Below the pieces are notes generated by a model. That model had not been told where the DNA came from. It did not search any database and was given only the letters and a program-made list of their open reading frames with translations. Shown in pieces: positions 59,413 through 64,000 of a stretch of 64,000 nt of DNA. Both the position numbers and the translations under genes were made by a program. The DNA is from Pseudomonadota bacterium (GTDB lineage Bacteria; Pseudomonadota; Gammaproteobacteria; Pseudomonadales; Oceanobacteraceae), in contig JAIXHJ010000005.1 in the NCBI GenBank assembly GCA_030145845.1, forward strand, positions 124,001 to 188,000, read 5' to 3'. How positions within the stretch are numbered: position 1 is the stretch's first letter; each line of letters opens with the position of its first letter.

Positions 59413-59544
59413 TTACAGGCGGCCCGGCTCCTGGCTAAAGTAATAGCCATAAGCAAACCACCAGTTAAACACACGCACAGATGCCGCTGCCGGAGCAGAG
59501 GCATAAGATTCAGTGCTGAGATGTGCAGGTGTTTTCGTATTCAT
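59413..59544 (-). CDS. Aromatic-rich leader peptide controlling DAHP synthase
   Basis: This 43-residue peptide begins MNTKTPAHLS and contains FNWWFAYGYYF at residues 26-36, that is two Trp, three Tyr and three Phe in 11 residues. Stalling at these codons would report shortage of aromatic amino acids. The stop lies in the foot of a small hairpin (GTAAGCG/CGCTTAC), about 20 bases before the first attenuator arm. There is no Shine-Dalgarno, and a -10 box lies 6 bases before the ATG, suggesting a leaderless transcript. Confidence 0.85.
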   Translation of the reverse strand: MNTKTPAHLSTESYASAPAAASVRVFNWWFAYGYYFSQEPGRL

Positions 59545-59550
59545 AAAGTT

Positions 59551-59580
59551 AATATACGCCTCTCCGCTGCGCCATTTCAA
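59551..59580 (-). promoter_or_regulatory. Promoter of the leader peptide and DAHP synthase
   Basis: On the minus strand TTGAAA (59575-59580) and TATATT (59551-59556) are spaced by 18 bases. The start would be at about the leader ATG. Confidence 0.65.
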
Positions 59581-59626
59581 CCCCTTTGCCCTGTTCCTGG
59601 CACTCACTGCGCCAGTGCTGAACCGA

Positions 59627-60628
59627 TCAGGCCTGGGCAATCACCACCGCCCGCAGCGGAGCCGGATAGCCTTCGGCGGTGCGGTTAACGTCGTCCGGAT
59701 CAAGAAAATCGGCCAGTGAATTGAAACGCATCCAGTCCGTGCTGCGCTGTTCCTGCAGTGACGTCTGGTTCAGATCGACCACCCGGGCGTTTTTCAGGCC
59801 GGCACGGCGGCACCACAGCAGCAGCGTTTCCGGGGTCGGAATAAACCACACATTGCGCATCATGGCATAGCGGTCTTCCGGCATCAGTACCTGCCCGGGC
59901 GGGCCGTCGATGACCAGGGTCTCCAGCACCAGTTCACCACCGGGACGCAGCGCATCTTTCAGCTCCTGCAGATGATCAATGGGGGATTTCCGGTGGTACA
60001 GCACGCCCATGGAAAACACCGTATCAAAGGCTTTCAGCTTTGGCGGCACGTCTTCCATTTTCAGCGGCAGCAGATCGGCACTGACCTTACCCTGTGCCTG
60101 CTGCAGATATTTTTTGTAGGCCTGAAACTGCATTAAAAACAGGCGTGACGGATCAACCCCGATCACCTGCTGTGCACCGGCGCCCAGCATGCGCCACATG
60201 TGATAGCCGGAACCACAGCCCACATCCAGCACAATGCGTCCCTGCAGCGGGGCAATATGCGCTGCCACCCGCTCCCATTTCCAGTCGGAACGCCATTCGG
60301 TATCAATGTGGGTAGTGAAAAACTGAAACGGGCCTTTACGCCAGGGCATCAGGCCACGCAGCGCCTGCTCCAGCTGTTCACTCTGCCCGGCACTCAGTGT
60401 GTCACTGTGCAGTGCAATATCGTGACGGCTGAGATCGGCCTGCACGCCGCGGATATCCGGCAGTGCATGGAACGATTCCAGCCAGCGCTGCTGATCGCCG
60501 TGCTCTTTGTCATGCAGAACCTGCTGCAGCTGCTCCGGCAGCAGTTCCGCCCAGGGCGCCAGCGCATTGCCGCGCATAAACGCCAGTACATCATCAAACC
60601 AGGGCAGCAGGGAATTCTGATCAGGCAT
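59627..60628 (-). CDS. cmoB: tRNA U34 carboxymethyltransferase CmoB
   Basis: CmoB transfers the carboxymethyl group from carboxy-SAM to 5-hydroxyuridine at tRNA position 34. The 333 residues have a methyltransferase fold with the motif VLDVGCGSGYHMWRMLGAG, PFQFFTTHIDTEWRSDWKW and FDTVFSMGVLYHRKSPIDHL. It follows cmoA with a one-base overlap, so the two-step pathway is coded together. Confidence 0.96.
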   Translation of the reverse strand: MPDQNSLLPWFDDVLAFMRGNALAPWAELLPEQLQQVLHDKEHGDQQRWLESFHALPDIRGVQADLSRHDIALHSDTLSAGQSEQLEQALRGLMPWRKGPFQFFTTHIDTEWRSDWKWERVAAHIAPLQGRIVLDVGCGSGYHMWRMLGAGAQQVIGVDPSRLFLMQFQAYKKYLQQAQGKVSADLLPLKMEDVPPKLKAFDTVFSMGVLYHRKSPIDHLQELKDALRPGGELVLETLVIDGPPGQVLMPEDRYAMMRNVWFIPTPETLLLWCRRAGLKNARVVDLNQTSLQEQRSTDWMRFNSLADFLDPDDVNRTAEGYPAPLRAVVIAQA

Positions 60629-61380
60629 TATTTAACCGCCAGATAAGACACAAAATTAAAGCACTGATACCAGCGGATAACGCGGAAGAAGCCGGCATCA
60701 CGCAGACGTTCCACGTGCACATCATGGGATTCCGGAATCAGTACATTTTCAATGGCGCTGCGCTTCTGTGCGATTTCCAGTTCGGAATAGCCATTGGCGC
60801 GTTTGAAGTCGAGATGCAGTTCATCCTGCATCACCTGTTCCCACGGATCGAAGCGGATTTTCTCCGACAGAATCAGCGCACCACCCGGAACCGTTGCGTC
60901 AGCAATACGGGCCAGCAGGTCAGAACGCTGTTGTGGATCAATAAACTGCAGCACGAAATTCAGCGCCGTCAGCGACGCATTTTCCAGCGGATAATCGACG
61001 ATATCGCCGCAGACCATGGTCACCGGCACACTGGCATCGTCCAGCGCAATATAATGCTCGGCGCGTTCAATCATGGATTGTGAGTTATCAATACCAATGA
61101 TATGACAGCCTTCACCCTGCTCGCCGGCATCCTGCACGCCATGACGCATGGCCAGACTGACCGCACCGAGCGAACAGCCCAGATCGTACAGATTCGTGCC
61201 CGGACGGGCATAACGGCCGGCAATGATACCGGACATCGCCACGGTTTCTGCATAGCCCGGCACCGAGCGTCTGATCATATCGGGGAAAACACGGGCGACG
61301 GCCTGATCAAAGGAAAAATCAGCCACCTGTCCCTGTGGCTGCTGGTAAATATTATCGGACTGTTGGTCGAAATCAGACAT
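60628..61380 (-). CDS. cmoA: Carboxy-S-adenosyl-L-methionine synthase CmoA
   Basis: CmoA makes carboxy-SAM from SAM and prephenate for CmoB. The 250 residues show DQAVARVFPDMIRRSVPGY, the SAM motif NLYDLGCSLGAVSLAM and LNFVLQFIDPQQRSDLL. Its need for prephenate links it loosely to the adjacent aromatic gene; that link is only an inference. It is coupled to cmoB and lies 80 bases after cheB. Confidence 0.96.
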   Translation of the reverse strand: MSDFDQQSDNIYQQPQGQVADFSFDQAVARVFPDMIRRSVPGYAETVAMSGIIAGRYARPGTNLYDLGCSLGAVSLAMRHGVQDAGEQGEGCHIIGIDNSQSMIERAEHYIALDDASVPVTMVCGDIVDYPLENASLTALNFVLQFIDPQQRSDLLARIADATVPGGALILSEKIRFDPWEQVMQDELHLDFKRANGYSELEIAQKRSAIENVLIPESHDVHVERLRDAGFFRVIRWYQCFNFVSYLAVK

Positions 61381-61459
61381 GATGGCTGGCCGCTATTGAA
61401 ACTGGCGCGCATTTTAGCGGATGCGCCCCCCGGCGCGCCAGCTGCGCGCGTGCCGGAGG

Positions 61460-62548
61460 TCAGCGTCCGGCATTCAGAATGGCGGCCGGAATCTGATCCA
61501 GCGGAATACTTTTATCCACCCCGCCCAGTTTCACCGCTTCTTTTGGCATGCCGTAGACAACACAGCTGGCTTCATCCTGGGCCAGGGTACGGGCTCCGGC
61601 ATCCTGCATTTCTTTCAGACCACGGGCACCATCGTCTCCCATGCCGGTCATAATCACACCCAGCGCGTTTTTTCCCGCGGCGCGGGCTACCGAGCGGAAC
61701 AGCACATCCACCGACGGCCGGTGACGACTGACCGGCGGACCATCCACTATTTCCACATGATACTGAGCGCCGCTGCGTTTCAGCAGCATATGCCGTCCGC
61801 CCGGGGCAATCAGCGCGCGCCCCGGAATCAGACGCTCACCGTGCGTGGCTTCACGCACATCAATCTGGCACAGACTGTTCAGACGCTCCGCAAACGCCGC
61901 GGTAAATTTTTCCGGCATATGCTGCACAATCACAATCCCCGGGCAGACCCGCGGCAGAGCACACAGCACCCGCTCCAGCGCCTGCGTACCGCCGGTGGAA
62001 GTCCCCAGCGCGATAACCCGGTCGGTGGTTTCCGCCATCGCCGCACCACCGCCGGCCGGCAGAATCACATCGGCGTTCAGCTTAGGGCGGACGTCCGGCA
62101 CCGCCACCGCAACTGGCTGACTCTGCGCAGTGACCCGCCGTACCCGGGCCTGACCGGCAGCACGCACGGCGGCGATAATGCTTTCGGAATCATCCTGCAG
62201 AAACTGCTTCAGCCCGACCTTGGGTTTGGTAATGATGCTGACCGCTCCGGCCGACATCGCCTGCATGGTGGTTTCCGCCCCCTTTTCTGTCAGCGTCGAA
62301 CAGATCACCACTGGCGTCGGGTGTTCTTTCATAATCTTGCGCAGGAAGGTCACACCATCCATACGCGGCATTTCCACATCCAGCACAATCACATCCGGCC
62401 ACTGACGGTTCATTTTATCAATGGCAAATACCGGATCGGAAGCTGCGCCAATCACTTCAATGGCCGGGTCTTTATTCAGGGCAGCCGTCAGCACCTGACG
62501 CACGACGGCCGAATCATCAACAATCAGAACTTTAATGCGTTCCTGCAT
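61460..62548 (-). CDS. cheB: Chemotaxis methylesterase CheB
   Basis: CheB removes methyl groups from and deamidates chemoreceptors to reset signalling. The 362 residues have a receiver domain with phospho-acceptor Asp57 ([13 protein letters not shown]) and, after a linker, a methylesterase domain with the triad Ser184 (GTSTGG), His210 (IVQHMPEKF) and Asp306 ([10 protein letters not shown]). It overlaps cheD by 17 bases, within cheW-cheR-cheD-cheB. Confidence 0.97.
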   Translation of the reverse strand: MQERIKVLIVDDSAVVRQVLTAALNKDPAIEVIGAASDPVFAIDKMNRQWPDVIVLDVEMPRMDGVTFLRKIMKEHPTPVVICSTLTEKGAETTMQAMSAGAVSIITKPKVGLKQFLQDDSESIIAAVRAAGQARVRRVTAQSQPVAVAVPDVRPKLNADVILPAGGGAAMAETTDRVIALGTSTGGTQALERVLCALPRVCPGIVIVQHMPEKFTAAFAERLNSLCQIDVREATHGERLIPGRALIAPGGRHMLLKRSGAQYHVEIVDGPPVSRHRPSVDVLFRSVARAAGKNALGVIMTGMGDDGARGLKEMQDAGARTLAQDEASCVVYGMPKEAVKLGGVDKSIPLDQIPAAILNAGR

Positions 62549-63059
62549 ACGGGACTGTCTCCGCTACCGGATTCTCCGGGTCGGTGGCCCGCTGCCGCCG
62601 TACCCAGACATCACCACTCCGGATATCAAATACCACCGTACGGTAACCAAAACCGCCGACATCACTGGCCGTCAGGGTAAAACCGTACCGCTCAAGCAGG
62701 CGTTCACCTGCCTCTATATTTCTCAGGCCGATTGGCCGTACATTGGTTATATGGGGGGAAAACATGTTGCCGCCGCCGAACATCTTGACCTGATAATCCG
62801 CCACCCGGGTTCCGGAACGCCGGATTCTGTCCATCAGTACAGCCATCGCACCATCGGCATAGCGCGGGTTGTCATGGTCTTTACCGGCGATGGAAAAAGG
62901 CAGCAGATAATGACACATGCCGCCGGTTTTCCGTTGCGGGTGCCACAGGGTAATCGCGACGCAGGAGCCCAGAATCGTCCGCACACGGTTTTCTTCACCC
63001 CCCCAGAAATATTCACCGGGATTAAGAAAAATACAGCCGTGCGGAACGACGACACTCAT
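62532..63059 (-). CDS. cheD: Chemoreceptor glutamine deamidase CheD
   Basis: CheD deamidates receptor glutamines and can bind CheC-type phosphatases. The 175 residues have the catalytic Cys33 ([12 protein letters not shown]) and His50 (GGMCHYLLP), plus KMFGGGNMF and [17 protein letters not shown]. It overlaps cheR by 4 bases and cheB by 17. The presence of CheD is common in marine gammaproteobacteria and absent from E. coli. Confidence 0.96.
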   Translation of the reverse strand: MSVVVPHGCIFLNPGEYFWGGEENRVRTILGSCVAITLWHPQRKTGGMCHYLLPFSIAGKDHDNPRYADGAMAVLMDRIRRSGTRVADYQVKMFGGGNMFSPHITNVRPIGLRNIEAGERLLERYGFTLTASDVGGFGYRTVVFDIRSGDVWVRRQRATDPENPVAETVPYAGTH

Positions 63060-63913
63060 ACAAAGGGCTTCTGATAAACAGCCGGCTGAATCAGTTTCAG
63101 CACACTGTTAACGCCATTCAGGGTTTCAGAATGGCTGATAAAGAAATAACCGCCGGGACGCAGTAACGGCATCAGCCGCTCCACTACCTGCCGCTTGGTT
63201 TCCTGATCAAAGTAAATCATCACATTGCGCAGGAAAATAATATCGAAGCCTTTTTCGTCCTGATACGTTTCTTTCAGATTATGCTGAAAGAATTTAACCC
63301 CGGCACGCAGCACCGGGTCCACCATCACTTTACCGGTCTGACTGCCGATGCCTTTCAGGCAATATTTTTCCAGCAGTGGCCGGGGAATATTCACCGTTCT
63401 GGACTGTGGATAAATACCCTTACCGGCCAGCTCCAGCACCCGGGTACTGAGGTCGGAAGCGTGCACTTCCCACTGACCGGCACCAGCCAGCTCATTCAGC
63501 AGCATGGCGATGGTGTAAGGCTCTTCCCCGCTGGAACAGGCAGCACTCCAGACCCGCAGCTTACGCCCCGGTTCTTTCAGCCCTTCAAGCCGGCTGCTGA
63601 GAAAATCAAAGTGCTTCTGTTCGCGGAAAAAATAGGTTTCATTGGTGGTCAGCAGATCCACGGCAACCTGCAGTTCGCCGCTGTTGTCCTTATCACTGAT
63701 AAGATCAAAGTAGTCACTGAAACTGCTGAGGTTATAGTGGCGCAGCCGCTTCATCAGCCGGCTGCTGACCAGAGGTTTTTTTGCCGGCCCCATGGAGATG
63801 CCGGCGATACGGTGAATCATGGCCCGGAATTTTTCAAATTCCCGTTCCGTCAGGCTGACAATGGACTGGTCAGCCCTTTCCCTGATGGCAGACAATGATG
63901 CACTTTCTGTCAC
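63056..63913 (-). CDS. cheR: Chemotaxis methyltransferase CheR
   Basis: CheR methylates receptor glutamates with SAM. The 285 residues have the N-terminal helical domain (ISMGPAKKPLVSSRLMKRLR), the SAM motif RVWSAACSSGEEPYTIAML and the late DIIFLRNVMIYFDQETK. The start is GTG at 63911-63913, overlapping the cheW stop by 3 bases (GTGA). Chemoreceptor substrates include the MCP at 19983. Confidence 0.96.
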   Translation of the reverse strand: MTESASLSAIRERADQSIVSLTEREFEKFRAMIHRIAGISMGPAKKPLVSSRLMKRLRHYNLSSFSDYFDLISDKDNSGELQVAVDLLTTNETYFFREQKHFDFLSSRLEGLKEPGRKLRVWSAACSSGEEPYTIAMLLNELAGAGQWEVHASDLSTRVLELAGKGIYPQSRTVNIPRPLLEKYCLKGIGSQTGKVMVDPVLRAGVKFFQHNLKETYQDEKGFDIIFLRNVMIYFDQETKRQVVERLMPLLRPGGYFFISHSETLNGVNSVLKLIQPAVYQKPFV

Positions 63914-64000
63914 GCTTCGTCGTCCTGAGCAATGGCTTCTTCCATCTCCGGCTGACCGGCAGCCAGCGCCGATAATTCATCAATCAGCAGAATATGGCCG
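63910..64000 (-). CDS. cheW: C-terminal end of CheW-like chemotaxis coupling protein (partial)
   Basis: The last 29 codons of a minus-strand gene run off the window edge. They read HILLIDELSALAAGQPEMEE, then an acidic tail ending DDEA. The position directly before cheR and the ILLID-type ending fit CheW, which joins receptors to CheA. The fragment is too short for certainty. Confidence 0.6.
   Translation of the reverse strand, partial: GHILLIDELSALAAGQPEMEEAIAQDDEA

Overview
The window reads as chromosomal DNA of a marine gammaproteobacterium, probably of the Oceanospirillales (Oceanospirillaceae-like). The evidence is moderate GC content, pseudomonad-type housekeeping gene orders (grpE-dnaK-dnaJ-dapB-carA-carB-greA and recN/fur/bamE/ratB/ratA/smpB/ssrA), a gammaproteobacterial tmRNA tag, a sodium-pumping oxaloacetate decarboxylase, a sodium-symporter family transporter and two proteins with GlyGly-CTERM-like tails. 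The genus is an inference. No CRISPR array, insertion sequence, rRNA or ordinary tRNA gene was seen.

Region 1 (1-17611) is conserved core: an acyl-CoA thioesterase, greA, carBA, a HapR/LuxR-type TetR regulator inserted between carA and dapB, dapB, dnaJ, dnaK, grpE, recN, fur, bamE, rnfH, ratA, an NSS transporter, smpB and ssrA. Control signals are unusually readable here: a sigma-32 promoter before grpE, tandem LexA boxes before recN, a terminator in the carA leader that may be an attenuator, and a -10 box so close to smpB that its mRNA may be leaderless.

Region 2 (17612-19915) is accessory and scarred. A short array downstream of ssrA repeats the ssrA 3' end, its terminator and the following spacer. 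Next come two gene remnants, a GlyGly-CTERM surface protein and a multiheme-cytochrome-like C-terminus, joined head to head at an 18-bp palindrome.

Region 3 (19983-26260) holds a chemoreceptor, a two-gene operon for an FAD dehydrogenase and a ThDP enzyme, and two coupled exported proteins of unknown function. Region 4 (26447-35656) is a tight five-gene operon of two circularly permuted ATP-grasp proteins, two alpha-E domains and two transglutaminase-like proteins. It is probably a peptide-bond-forming and processing system whose product is unknown, and it is the best candidate in the window for a little-described pathway.

Region 5 (35945-48422) carries an FeS-type photolyase, a ZIP transporter, Fur-box-linked dps, a permease with a small redox thioredoxin, cobalamin salvage genes (btuF, cobD, cbiB, cobQ), a globin, an AraC regulator and a D-aminoacylase-like hydrolase. 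Region 6 (48493-58030) holds oadGAB, dusC, a large GLUG/calcium-repeat surface protein, creA, yghU and a cupin. Region 7 (58087-64000) has a DAHP synthase preceded by an aromatic-rich leader peptide and a three-way attenuator, then cmoB, cmoA and the chemotaxis genes cheB, cheD, cheR and the end of cheW, which runs off the window.
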